A stretch of 64,000 nucleotides of DNA. Source: Roseibium porphyridii (GTDB lineage Bacteria > Pseudomonadota > Alphaproteobacteria > Rhizobiales > Stappiaceae). Numbering within the stretch: the first letter of the stretch is position 1; every line of letters starts with the position of its first letter. The stretch lies in NCBI RefSeq assembly GCF_026191725.2, contig NZ_CP120863.1, positions 5,746,001 through 5,810,000 of the forward strand. The letters are read 5' to 3'. Below are positions 52,114 through 60,249 of this stretch, one piece after another. Both the position numbers and the translations under genes were made by a program. The notes under the pieces are model-generated. The model did no database searches and had not been told where the DNA came from. It was given only the letters and a program-made list of their open reading frames with translations.

Positions 52114-52947
52114 ATGCAGGAATTTTGGAAACATCCCGCACTGTCCTATCTGCAAACCTCGTTCTTTCAACACCACTCGAATATGTACCCCGCAGATTAT
52201 GGCAGTCATTACAAGTCTTTGCCTGTCCCCGTCGGCAGCTCGGTTATTCGGGTGGCGGTGAATGGATACCGATCCAACTACACGAGTGCACGCAAAGCCG
52301 AATGCAACGCGCTTCTCAGGGTTGTCCGAAAATTCTGCGACCAGCCAGGAAGCGCCTATCAACAAGCAGGAGAATGGACCCGCACCTGTCAGGCCCGCGT
52401 CGTCTCCTGTTTTGCTGGCCAGGGCTTGCCGGAGGAAATTTCCCTGCTGTGTTGCCTCGCTGTCGAAAGCAAATTCAAAACTATTGGCGAGTTGCCGCAA
52501 TGGGCCTGGGCAAATTTCGGCATGGACTGCGTCGGCTTCGTCAGTAGCTATCTGATCGCTCTCGGCCAATTTCAAAAGATGGTGACATATATTCCGAAGT
52601 ACAAATTCATTGCCGATGTTGCCAGATCCGTCGATGATATCAAGTATGACAACGCCATCCTTTGGGCCGATGTTGAAGGCGGTAATGCGAAGGTTCGTCG
52701 AAATCCCGGGAACAAGTCACACATCGCTATCGTGGAGTGCTGGGAACAATACGGCAGCACCCTCTACGTGGCGCAATCGGCCAGTTCAAAGAAGGGTGTC
52801 GACTTTGACCGGGTTTATGAAATTGTGCAGGAGCCCAAGTCCAGCCAACGGGACCGCGCCTATTGGAAAATCCGCCCGAAGGGATCCTATACGACCAGCA
52901 AAGTGGTGATTACAAAATCCATTCCGATTTTTGCCGGCTCAAACTGA
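52114..52947 (+). CDS. Orphan protein with an NlpC/P60- or CHAP-like cysteine-peptidase pattern
   Basis: About 277 residues from the ATG at 52114; a GTG at 52072 is also in frame. Not clearly assigned. In the C-terminal half, FGMDCVGFVSSYL (C139) resembles the catalytic D-C-x-G-F-V helix start of NlpC/P60 or CHAP peptidases, and NKSHIAIVE (H203) resembles the histidine strand H-[IV]-[AG]-[IV]; a third catalytic residue is not obvious. The N-terminal 100 residues are unrecognised and contain several cysteines. No signal peptide. It converges on an orphan 387-residue gene, 16 nt apart. Confidence 0.6.
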   Translation: MQEFWKHPALSYLQTSFFQHHSNMYPADYGSHYKSLPVPVGSSVIRVAVNGYRSNYTSARKAECNALLRVVRKFCDQPGSAYQQAGEWTRTCQARVVSCFAGQGLPEEISLLCCLAVESKFKTIGELPQWAWANFGMDCVGFVSSYLIALGQFQKMVTYIPKYKFIADVARSVDDIKYDNAILWADVEGGNAKVRRNPGNKSHIAIVECWEQYGSTLYVAQSASSKKGVDFDRVYEIVQEPKSSQRDRAYWKIRPKGSYTTSKVVITKSIPIFAGSN

Positions 52948-52963
52948 TTGAATACGCCGAGAA

Positions 52964-54127
52964 CTACTCTCGCCAGTCCCATTTGCCTTTGAGATCGGAT
53001 TTGTCGATCGCCAGTCCGGCGATTTCACCGTGCGTGTCGGTTGAGACCTTGACGTATTCCCTGGACTGCCAGACCGGATAGCCCCCCTTGATGATATCAA
53101 CACCGATCTTGATCGTCTTGTAGTCGAGATCCCGCTTGGCGACCGAGCCACCAATGGCATAGCCTTGCTCGTAGACACCGGCTGTTTGAGAGTTTGTCAG
53201 AACCAATCCGAACCCGATGGTCCGGCCTTGGCGGCTGGGGATCATGGCAGCTGTCGTTCTTGAAGACGCCTTCATTCGTCCCAGTTGCACCGTCGCTGGC
53301 AAAAGCTCTCCCGTTCGGTCCTTCTTGGTGATGTTCCGCGGATCTTTCGGATTAGACCCGCTGAATTTGACTTCTTCCTGCTTGAAACGGATCCGAGGAT
53401 CATATCCCCATTCATCAATGCGTATGGCCACGTTGAAGTCAGTGCCGTCCGGTTCTGGAATGCCTTCGATCTGCAAGATGAGTTCATTGCCCGAGGATGG
53501 CGTCAAGCGCCATTTGGGCTTTGCGTAATACCAAGCGTTTTGTGTGCCAAACGGGATCAGCTTTGTCTTTTCGTACCAGAACCCGACACCTGCTCCAAGA
53601 CTCGGAAGGCACGGAAAAATGTAGTACTTCTGAGGATCGCGATTTTTCAGATAATCCTTGTCGAGTATGTTTTCCGACTCGCCAACAAGGATGTTGAACG
53701 CGGTCTTGAATTCGTTCGAACCCGCGATCTGCTCGATGTTTTCCTGGTTCTTTAAGTAAGCACTGATGATGGGCCTGAGCTTAGGCATCAAGGTGGTGAG
53801 GCCTGCAGCCATTTCGACTTTCTTTTTTGAAATCCACTCCGTACCCAGCGACGCTTGCCAGTCATAACCACCATCGCTGAGACTCAGCGACTTGAAGTGT
53901 TCGAAATCTCGAACACCGCGCATAAAAACAAGCGAGGGTGCGTCGAGATGCGCTTGAGCCATTGCACCCACTCTTGCGCCGACGATCAGCGCATCCAGCC
54001 GGTCCCGTTTTCCTGAAAGGCTCCACAGGGCGCATGCCGTCCCCGAGCCGCCGAGGATAAATGAAGCGTTTGCACCACCGACCGTAAATCCGGCCCAAAC
54101 ATCCGCGAATGTGTTTTTGCTCACCAA
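52964..54127 (-). CDS. Orphan protein of unknown function, 387 residues
   Basis: Not recognised. The first 35 residues are Gly/Ala-rich and hydrophobic (AGFTVGGANASFILGGSGTACALW), which could be a membrane or membrane-binding helix rather than a cleaved signal. The rest alternates beta-rich segments (GNELILQIEGIPEPDGTDFNVAIRIDEWGYDPRIRF, GRTIGFGLVLTNSQTAGVYEQGYAIGGSVAK) with a Lys/Asp-rich middle. The C-terminus is acidic-basic (IDKSDLKGKWDWRE). It converges on the peptidase-like gene and is preceded by 405 A+T-rich bases. Confidence 0.65.
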   Translation of the reverse strand: MVSKNTFADVWAGFTVGGANASFILGGSGTACALWSLSGKRDRLDALIVGARVGAMAQAHLDAPSLVFMRGVRDFEHFKSLSLSDGGYDWQASLGTEWISKKKVEMAAGLTTLMPKLRPIISAYLKNQENIEQIAGSNEFKTAFNILVGESENILDKDYLKNRDPQKYYIFPCLPSLGAGVGFWYEKTKLIPFGTQNAWYYAKPKWRLTPSSGNELILQIEGIPEPDGTDFNVAIRIDEWGYDPRIRFKQEEVKFSGSNPKDPRNITKKDRTGELLPATVQLGRMKASSRTTAAMIPSRQGRTIGFGLVLTNSQTAGVYEQGYAIGGSVAKRDLDYKTIKIGVDIIKGGYPVWQSREYVKVSTDTHGEIAGLAIDKSDLKGKWDWRE

Positions 54128-54532
54128 GAAACCTCAAAAAATGATCACCAGATCTGCCAGAAAACTCTGGCATGCTCCTCACAAGAAAAAGTAGAGAAAA
54201 ATCCACTTAAACCTTATGCGTGGAGTGAAATCAGAAGTAACAGCCTTTCAATAACAACAGACTTCCACTCATCAGGCGTTAATACTGAAAAAAGATCAGA
54301 TTTCGCGCCGAAACACAAGCCTCCAAGACACCGATAAAAATTGTAACTGAAGAGAAAATCTTAAAATCCTGGACAAAAAATCGTGAATACAGCCTGGTTG
54401 CTCCAGTTGTCTTTCACGCTGCTCAATAATGCAGCTTCGATTTTTTTGATTGCACGCTGATAACAGCTATTTTGGACACGAAAGCCGGGCCTCCGGACAG
54501 GACGAATGACAGCTGGAGAAAGCCCGCATATT
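54128..54532. other. A+T-rich intergenic stretch
   Basis: 405 bases with no credible gene on either strand. Positions 54190-54470 are visibly richer in A and T than the surrounding genes, and hold many short A and T runs. It should include the promoter of the 387-residue gene (minus strand) and the end of the recR transcript, but no clear terminator or promoter could be pinned down. Confidence 0.6.
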
Positions 54533-55141
54533 TCAGAATTGCGTTCGGGCCTTCAGCGCCTGTGCAAGTGTACCTTCATCCAGATAATCGAGTTCCCCAC
54601 CAACCGGCACTCCGTGTGCCAACCTGGTGACATTGACCTCAAGATGTGAAAGCTGATCCATGATGTAGTGGGCTGTCGTCTGGCCCTCAACCGTTGCGTT
54701 GATCGCAAGGATGATTTCGCTCAACGGCTCATTTGTGCAGCGATCTATCAGGGTCGCCAGGTTGAGATCGTCCGGACCGACCCCGTCAAGCGGAGAGAGA
54801 GTGCCGCCAAGTACATGGTAGCGGGCGTTGACAGCTCCGGCGCGTTCCAGAGCCCACAGGTCTGCAACATCTTCGACAACGACCAGAACCGACTGATCGC
54901 GTTTGGGATCGGCGCAGATAGTGCAGGGATCCGACGTGTCGACCGTTCCGCATGTGCTGCAAATACCGATTTCGCTGACCGCGACACCCATGGCCTCTGC
55001 CAGCGGGACCAACAGCTGGTCCTTTTTCTTGATGAGATGAAGTGCAGCGCGGCGCGCCGATCGTGGTCCGAGGCCCGGCAGTTTTGCGAGCAGCTGAATC
55101 AGCCGCTCGATTTCCGGCCCCGCGACACTTTTCTGCGCCAT
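54533..55141 (-). CDS. recR: Recombination protein RecR
   Basis: Ring-forming partner of RecF/RecO that loads RecA at gaps. The 202 residues have the helix-hairpin-helix ([19 protein letters not shown]), the four-cysteine zinc site ([16 protein letters not shown]) and the Toprim domain ([36 protein letters not shown]). Last gene of dnaX-orf-ybaB-recR, 18 nt after ybaB. Confidence 0.96.
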   Translation of the reverse strand: MAQKSVAGPEIERLIQLLAKLPGLGPRSARRAALHLIKKKDQLLVPLAEAMGVAVSEIGICSTCGTVDTSDPCTICADPKRDQSVLVVVEDVADLWALERAGAVNARYHVLGGTLSPLDGVGPDDLNLATLIDRCTNEPLSEIILAINATVEGQTTAHYIMDQLSHLEVNVTRLAHGVPVGGELDYLDEGTLAQALKARTQF

Positions 55142-55159
55142 GTGATGCCCGCCCGTTTC

Positions 55160-55480
55160 TTAGAACGGCAGCTTCATGTCGGCGGGCAAACCCAGTCCAC
55201 CCATGAGCTCTTGGGTTTTTTCCTGAATCAGGATCTCAACCTTGGCTTTGGCTTCCGTGTGAGCTGCCATGATCAGATCTTCCAGAATTTCAGCTTCTTC
55301 TTCCTTCAACATCGACGGATCGATCTTCAGGCCTTTGAGCTCACCCTTCCCGTTGAGTGTCACAGTGACAAGGCCGCCGCCGGACGAGGCCACCGCCTCA
55401 ATGTCGACGATCTGCTCTTGCAGGGAACCCATCTGTTCCTGCATCTGCTTGGCCTGTTTCATCATCTTGAGGAAGTCCAC
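55160..55480 (-). CDS. YbaB/EbfC family nucleoid-associated protein
   Basis: Small dimeric DNA-binding protein of 106 residues. [19 protein letters not shown] is the N-terminal helix and [25 protein letters not shown] the beta-hairpin; the C-terminal helix follows with [14 protein letters not shown]. It is found between dnaX and recR in many bacteria, where it binds DNA with modest specificity and helps gap repair. Confidence 0.94.
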   Translation of the reverse strand: MDFLKMMKQAKQMQEQMGSLQEQIVDIEAVASSGGGLVTVTLNGKGELKGLKIDPSMLKEEEAEILEDLIMAAHTEAKAKVEILIQEKTQELMGGLGLPADMKLPF

Positions 55481-55671
55481 GGGATCTCTCCTTGAATAAG
55501 CATGTGCGCCGAACCGGCGACCTTCATTTGACGATAGCGTTTAGAAGAACGTTCAATGAATTACCAGCCCCAACTCTCTGCCCACATATCGGCTGGAGTG
55601 TGGGCAGCATCAAGTCCGGGGATGCTTCACTGATCCGCTTTTACCTGCATTCGAGCAACCCGAAACAGCTT

Positions 55672-55920
55672 CTACGCCTCCTTGAAACAAAGATAGAAAA
55701 TCCTCGCAATGAGATAGAGCGCAACGAAGAAGAAAACACTGATAATCGTCAGTACAACGAGGAATTTGGTGAAGTCGTCGATGCCGCTTTTGGAAATGAC
55801 AAACATGGACAGGAACGTGACGAACCCGGTCACGAAGAAGAAGATGAAATTCCATTTGATCTTCTGATCTCTCACCGTTTTGGCCGCGAGATCATCGGTT
55901 CCGTCAATCGTCTTCGTCAT
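55672..55920 (-). CDS. Small two-helix membrane protein overlapping dnaX
   Basis: Not recognised. 82 residues: a polar N-terminus (TIDGTDDLAAKTVRDQKIKWN) and two hydrophobic helices (FIFFFVTGFVTFLSMFVI and FLVVLTIISVFFFVALYLIARIFYL). Its start codon lies 17 bases inside the 3' end of dnaX in a different frame, so its translation is probably coupled to dnaX. 191 nt separate it from ybaB. Function unknown. Confidence 0.65.
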   Translation of the reverse strand: MTKTIDGTDDLAAKTVRDQKIKWNFIFFFVTGFVTFLSMFVISKSGIDDFTKFLVVLTIISVFFFVALYLIARIFYLCFKEA

Positions 55921-57856
55921 CGCCGAGCGCCTCGCCTAAAAGGGGGTCTGAAACCATCGGATCTGCCAGAGCAGCTTCGTCCTCTTCCGATACCTGTACC
56001 TTCACGTCGACGACCTTGGCCCCGGGAAAAGCTGATAGCAAGGCCGCGACGGTTGGATGAGACTTGGCGTCCGACAGCAGTTGTTGCTGGTTGGCTTCCT
56101 GCTCTTCATGAATGGTTGGACGGCCCTGATTGCGGGAGACAACCACGAACCATCTCTGGCCAGTCCATTCCAGCAACTTTCGACCGAATTCGCCCGCGAT
56201 ATCGGCAGGTGCATCTTCTGTGGGTTGAATTTCGATCTTGCCCGGTTCGAACTTGACCAACCGCATCTGACGCTGGATGGCGACCTTCATCGGAATATCG
56301 CGTTTTTCCGACGCCAGCGCGACACAGTCATGCAGGTTTTTCAGGCTGTAAGCAGGCTCTGCCTGTACCTGTGGCTCGGGGGCAGCCATTGGCTGCGTGT
56401 CGGACTTCGGCATACCGCCTTCGATTGCGGCAAGTTGAGGCCGCCCCAAGGCTTGTACCGGCCTTGCCTGCATGGTGGGCCCGCTTCCGGCAGGTCCTGA
56501 ACCATGTGAGGCTGCAACGGCCATCGCCGTTCCACCACCGCCGCCCGGGTCGCCGCTACCTCCCGAAGGAGCTGTGCCTCTGGGAGCGGCCGCACCCGCG
56601 AGCGGATTTTGCCCATTCTTGATCTGCGCCATCAGGTCGCCTGGATCCGGCAGGTCGACAGCATAGGCCAATCGTACAAGAACCATGTCTGCGGCTGCCA
56701 ATGGCTTCGACGCCGCCTGTACTTCCTGCACGCCTTTCAGCAGGATCTGCCAGGCGCGGGACAATAGCCGCACGGAAATCTTTTCAGCAAATTCACGGCC
56801 ACGCGCACGCTCTGCTTCTGTCACCGAAGCTTCGTCCGCGGCCTTTGGCGCCACCTTCATGCGCGTCACCAGATGGGTAAAATCAGCCAGATCCGTCAGG
56901 ACGATGGCCGGGTCCGCACCGACATCATACTGCGCTTGAAGTTCTGCAAGCGCCTTTTCAATGTCGCCGCTCATCAAGTGCCCGAAGAGGTCAATAACTC
57001 TTGCCCGGTCGGCCAGACCAAGCATCTGCCGCAGATCACCGGCTTCGATTGCGCCCCCACCATGCGCCATCGCCTGATCCAGCAAAGATAGCGAATCGCG
57101 AGCAGACCCCTCACCTGCTCTGGCGATCAGCATCAATGCCTCATCCGAGATCTGAATGCCTTCCGCGTCGGAGATCCGCTTCAGGAGGCCAATAAGTTTC
57201 GACTGATCGATCCGGCGCAAATCAAAGCGCTGACACCGGGAGAGAACCGTGATCGGAACTTTGCGAATCTCGGTGGTCGCAAAAATGAACTTCACGTGCT
57301 CCGGCGGTTCTTCAAGGGTCTTGAGCAGACCGTTGAAAGCCGCATTGGACAGCATGTGCACTTCGTCGATGATGTAGACTTTGTAACGCGCTGTGGCTGG
57401 ACGGTATCGGGAGGCGTCAATGATTTCGCGAATGTCGTTGATGCCGGTATGGGACGCGGCATCCATCTCGATCACATCTACATGGCGTCCTTCCATAATC
57501 GCCTTGCAATGGGTGCCTTCCTGATCGAGCTTGACTGTCGGCCGGTCGGCGACACCCGGCACCTCATAGTTCAGCCCCCGCGCCAGAATGCGCGCTGTTG
57601 TCGTTTTTCCGACCCCCCGCACACCTGTCAGCATCCAGGCTTGGGCAATCCGGCCTGTATCAAACGCGTTTTCCAGCGTTTGAACCATTGGCTCCTGACC
57701 AACCAGATCCTCAAAGGTCTTGGGTCGATACTTTCGCGCAAGCACACGATAAGCGCCATCCTGGGTGGCGGGTTGCACCACACTGCTGTCGCTGATCAGA
57801 CCGGGAGCTTCGCTGGCTCCCTCTTCCGGAAAACCTGTCTCATCCATGAGCCGCAC
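55904..57856 (-). CDS. dnaX: DNA polymerase III gamma/tau subunit
   Basis: Clamp-loader ATPase and organiser of the replisome, 650 residues. The AAA+ core has LARKYRPKTFEDLVGQE, the P-loop GVRGVGKTTTAR, VYIIDEVHMLSNAAFNGLLKTLEEPP and the FATTEIRKVPITVLSRCQRFDLRR sensor-1 block. The zinc finger is partly lost: only one cysteine remains (EGTHCKAIMEG), as in other alphaproteobacteria. A Gly/Pro-rich linker (about 430-500) leads to the tau-specific C-terminus. M4 (57847) is an alternative start. I saw no A6G-type slippage site in the linker. Confidence 0.95.
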   Translation of the reverse strand: MRLMDETGFPEEGASEAPGLISDSSVVQPATQDGAYRVLARKYRPKTFEDLVGQEPMVQTLENAFDTGRIAQAWMLTGVRGVGKTTTARILARGLNYEVPGVADRPTVKLDQEGTHCKAIMEGRHVDVIEMDAASHTGINDIREIIDASRYRPATARYKVYIIDEVHMLSNAAFNGLLKTLEEPPEHVKFIFATTEIRKVPITVLSRCQRFDLRRIDQSKLIGLLKRISDAEGIQISDEALMLIARAGEGSARDSLSLLDQAMAHGGGAIEAGDLRQMLGLADRARVIDLFGHLMSGDIEKALAELQAQYDVGADPAIVLTDLADFTHLVTRMKVAPKAADEASVTEAERARGREFAEKISVRLLSRAWQILLKGVQEVQAASKPLAAADMVLVRLAYAVDLPDPGDLMAQIKNGQNPLAGAAAPRGTAPSGGSGDPGGGGGTAMAVAASHGSGPAGSGPTMQARPVQALGRPQLAAIEGGMPKSDTQPMAAPEPQVQAEPAYSLKNLHDCVALASEKRDIPMKVAIQRQMRLVKFEPGKIEIQPTEDAPADIAGEFGRKLLEWTGQRWFVVVSRNQGRPTIHEEQEANQQQLLSDAKSHPTVAALLSAFPGAKVVDVKVQVSEEDEAALADPMVSDPLLGEALGDDEDD

Positions 57857-57948
57857 AATAGCGACTTTTTCGCAAATATGGACGGCTTATTAAAAAGATT
57901 TCTGTGTGTGAAGGTCGCACCTCACGTCAAGCCAACTTGATGGTGGGT

Positions 57949-58347
57949 TCAAGCGTTGAAACGGTCCGGCATCAGGAAAACGGTCCTGGCACTTCTGCTG
58001 TTCAAACGGTCTGGCGAGTACCAGTTTCCCATCACGGACCTGGACATTAGATCAGTGTTTTTCTCCATGAATTCACCAAAGGTTTCATGGGTGGTTGACG
58101 CCATTCGCTCTGACAGAAGGCTCAAGAAGGCGAGCGTAACGGTCAGATTGAACTTGTCCGGCGCACCTGCCTTGCCGGCAATCCCCTGTAGGGCCCTGCA
58201 ATAGGTGCGCGCTGCGTCCAAAAAATCGTATCTCTGCAAAATCTGGCAGGCGACACCAATGTGGTCGACGTGGCTGAAGCCGCGTGCATCGAGTGTTTCC
58301 GCCTCAAAACAATCAGCCAGTAGCCGATAGTCCCTATCTGTCACCAC
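57949..58347 (-). CDS. Conserved protein of unknown function
   Basis: 132 residues, cytoplasmic, mostly helical. Conserved-looking blocks are FSHVDHIGVACQIL, KFNLTVTLAFLSLLSERM and NWYSPDRLNSRSARTVFLMPDRF; I have a general memory of this pattern as a hypothetical family but no function. Histidine H26 and H29 (HVDH) could bind metal. It overlaps the upstream RHH-like gene by 14 bases, so the two form a coupled pair. Confidence 0.7.
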   Translation of the reverse strand: MVTDRDYRLLADCFEAETLDARGFSHVDHIGVACQILQRYDFLDAARTYCRALQGIAGKAGAPDKFNLTVTLAFLSLLSERMASTTHETFGEFMEKNTDLMSRSVMGNWYSPDRLNSRSARTVFLMPDRFNA

Positions 58348-58594
58348 GTGCCTCTTCCTTTAATTTGTGGCTGTCCTCTGCCGAAAGCTCCAGGTCGTAG
58401 ACGTTTTTAAGCTGTTCGATTTTGCCGAGTGTTTCTGCTGAGAAGGGCGGTTCGTTTTCAAAGCAATGGAGCGCCATGCCTTCAATCAGATCCCCCAATG
58501 AAATATCAAGATGTTCCGCAAGGCCTTTTAGAACCTTGAGAAGCCTCTTTTCCAGACGAACACCTGTCTGGACGCGTTCGATTTTTTTGTTCAT
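58334..58594 (-). CDS. Ribbon-helix-helix (CopG/Arc-like) regulator
   Basis: 86 residues. The N-terminal KKIERVQTGVRLEKRLLKVLKGLAEHLDISLGDLIEGMALHCFE fits the beta-strand plus two-helix RHH fold (VQTGVRLEKRL strand, then two helices around ISLGDL). The C-terminal half is a helical extension (LGKIEQLKNVYDLELSAEDSHKL). It precedes and overlaps the 132-residue gene. Direct GGTAC repeats in its own promoter point to autoregulation. Confidence 0.75.
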   Translation of the reverse strand: MNKKIERVQTGVRLEKRLLKVLKGLAEHLDISLGDLIEGMALHCFENEPPFSAETLGKIEQLKNVYDLELSAEDSHKLKEEARGDR

Positions 58595-58599
58595 TTGTT

Positions 58600-58629
58600 A
58601 TTTTGGTACCAAGGTACACATGTTGTCAA
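58600..58629 (-). promoter_or_regulatory. Promoter of the RHH gene with GGTAC repeats in the spacer
   Basis: On the minus strand a perfect -35 TTGACA (58624-58629) is followed by two GTACC units with an 8-nt period (58613-58617 and 58605-58609, within TTGGTACCAA at 58603-58612) and an A+T-rich -10 region just before the ATG at 58594. A protein bound at the repeats would cover the promoter. Confidence 0.6.
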
Positions 58630-58695
58630 CATGCCTCATACACCGCTTGAGCGTGAACTTGCAGAAATGATGGGGGACCAAGGAAGACCAGGCAC

Positions 58696-58724
58696 AAAAA
58701 AACACCGCTCCAAAGGGCGGTGTT
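58696..58724 (-). terminator. Terminator of the SRP RNA gene
   Basis: On the minus strand an 8-bp stem (58717-58724 with 58701-58708) with an 8-nt loop is followed by seven T, 31 nt past the end of ffs. Confidence 0.88.
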
Positions 58725-58754
58725 GCCTGCAGCCATCTTGTGGCTGAAATGGGT

Positions 58755-58851
58755 GGGAGGCTGGCACGGCGACCCGTGCCGAGGCTCGTTAGGGCTGCTT
58801 CCTTCCGGATCTGACCCGGTTGGCGAGTGGCTCGTCCACCACCAACCTCCC
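58755..58851 (-). ncRNA. ffs: Signal recognition particle RNA (4.5S-type)
   Basis: 97-nt small SRP RNA. The conserved SRP54/Ffh-binding loop GTCAGATCCGGAAGGAAGCAGCC is split as GTCAGATCCGGAAGG and AAGCAGCC (58796-58818 on the minus strand). The ends GGGAGG (58846-58851) and CCTCCC (58755-58760) pair, and the arm GGCACGGGTC/...GTGCC is consistent with a long hairpin. It binds Ffh to target nascent membrane proteins. The gene has its own promoter and terminator. Confidence 0.95.
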
Positions 58852-58859
58852 GAGCGCCT

Positions 58860-58888
58860 TATATCAGATGCCCCCAGGGGTTTGGCAA
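58860..58888 (-). promoter_or_regulatory. Sigma-70 promoter of ffs
   Basis: TTGCCA (58883-58888), a 17-nt spacer and GATATA (58860-58865) on the minus strand. The distance places the start near 58851-58854, which agrees with the 5' end deduced from the RNA fold. Confidence 0.75.
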
Positions 58889-58936
58889 GGGCTGGAAAGA
58901 TGTTTTTTCGACGATGAATTCCATCGAAACCAAGAG

Positions 58937-59569
58937 CTAGGGGCGAAGCGTTGCCAGCTTCAGTCCAAATCCCATGAATACCAAACCGGTTACTCCCTTG
59001 AGCCATCGCTGAAACGAGGGGTTTCCCGCCGCTCGGCTGACTTTCGCAAGCAGCATGATCATGGCTCCGAACCAGAGCGCGTTGATCAGGGAATGCGTGG
59101 CGACAAGCATCATGGACGCGGCAATCGCACCCTCGCCGGCTGGAATGAACTGCGGAAAGGCTGCCAAATAAAACATTGAAACCTTCGGGTTGAGCGCATT
59201 TGTGAGGAAGCCCTCGCCAAAGGCCCGGACCAGCGTGCGTTTGTTACGCGCCGGTTGAACAGTCGGAGCGATCGCCTTGCGGGAAAGCGCATCGCGCAAT
59301 GCTTTCAAGCCAATCCAGAACAGGTAAGCCGCACCCACCATCTTGACGACAAAGAAGGCTTCGGCCGAGTGCACCAGGATCACGGAGATCCCTAGAATTG
59401 AGAGCGAACCATGCAAGAAAAACGCAGACACGAAACCGCCGACATTCGAAAAAGCTGCAGCTCGCCCTGATGTTGGAACCGTCTTGGCTATCAGCACTCC
59501 GTTTGGCCCCGGAGACATGACCAGTAATGCTGCAACAAGCGTAAAACTTAAAAGTGTTTCCAATGACAT
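58937..59569 (-). CDS. LysE family amino-acid exporter
   Basis: Second LysE/RhtB-type exporter in the window, 210 residues with six hydrophobic helices. The family start LVMSPGPNGVLIAKTVPTSGRAAAFSNVGGF and the GEGFLTNALNPKVSMFYLAAFPQF segment are clear. The ATG at 59569 gives MSLETLLSFTLVAALL; the upstream frame to 59668 adds a cysteine-rich stretch unlike the family. Substrate unknown. Probably monocistronic, reading toward ffs. Confidence 0.87.
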   Translation of the reverse strand: MSLETLLSFTLVAALLVMSPGPNGVLIAKTVPTSGRAAAFSNVGGFVSAFFLHGSLSILGISVILVHSAEAFFVVKMVGAAYLFWIGLKALRDALSRKAIAPTVQPARNKRTLVRAFGEGFLTNALNPKVSMFYLAAFPQFIPAGEGAIAASMMLVATHSLINALWFGAMIMLLAKVSRAAGNPSFQRWLKGVTGLVFMGFGLKLATLRP

Positions 59570-59728
59570 GACAAAGGCCCAGTGACTGATAACAGAGTCT
59601 TCCAGGCAGAGAATGCGGAAGACCGGTTCACATGATCTGCAATCTAGCTCTATGGTGTTGAATTGCAATCCGGGACGTGCTCGCCTGCGGATTGCGCAAC
59701 CCCGTCTCAGTGTTCACGGATCAAAATC

Positions 59729-60148
59729 ATGTCCTCTTTTGCCATCAATCCCCGTCTGGAAGGCGACAGTTTTTTCGTTGAAGATTTGCCGCTGTCCCAG
59801 GTTCGGCTGATGAAAGACGCAAATTATCCCTGGCTCATGCTGATCCCCCGGGGGTCCGATCTTGTGGAGCTGATTGACCTTACCGCTGAAGACCAACAAC
59901 AGCTGATGCGAGAAATTGCGGTGACCAGCACGGCCCTGAGGATGGCCACGGACTGCGAAAAGCTCAATGTAGGAGCGCTCGGCAACCAGGTTTCTCAATT
60001 GCATGTTCATGTGATTGCCCGCTTTAGAACGGATGCCGCCTGGCCAGGACCGGTCTGGGGCGCTGTACCTTCAATTTCCTATGAACCTGAGAAAGCGGAT
60101 AGCCTGATTGCAGATCTCCGGCGTGCTCTGGCCGATGCTAAAGCTTAA
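59729..60148 (+). CDS. HIT family protein with a Q-x-H-x-H motif
   Basis: 139 residues from the ATG at 59729. Histidine-triad hydrolase fold: LPRG-like MLIPRGSDLVELIDLTAEDQQQLMREI, LNVGALGNQVSQLHVHVIARF. In the active-site triad the first histidine is replaced by Gln (QLHVHVIAR), while the nucleophilic-position histidines remain, as in a branch of alphaproteobacterial HIT proteins. Nucleotide phosphoramidate or dinucleoside polyphosphate hydrolysis is likely, but the substrate is unknown. It precedes nudC, 101 nt away. Confidence 0.85.
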   Translation: MSSFAINPRLEGDSFFVEDLPLSQVRLMKDANYPWLMLIPRGSDLVELIDLTAEDQQQLMREIAVTSTALRMATDCEKLNVGALGNQVSQLHVHVIARFRTDAAWPGPVWGAVPSISYEPEKADSLIADLRRALADAKA

Positions 60149-60249
60149 TTAGAACAGGTAACGAAAAGACCCTGCGCTGGACAGCTCCCAACCACCGACT
60201 TAGTGTCAGGCATCGACCAACCCGCCCTTACCTTTTCAAGGAATACTAG

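Noticed and set aside
54486..54497. Short G+C-rich inverted repeat after recR
   Set aside because: The stem is only 4 bp with no T-run, too weak to call a terminator.
59665..59695. 8-bp inverted repeat GCAATCCG/CGGATTGC before the HIT gene
   Set aside because: The loop is 15 nt and no T-run or operator-like context is seen; likely chance.
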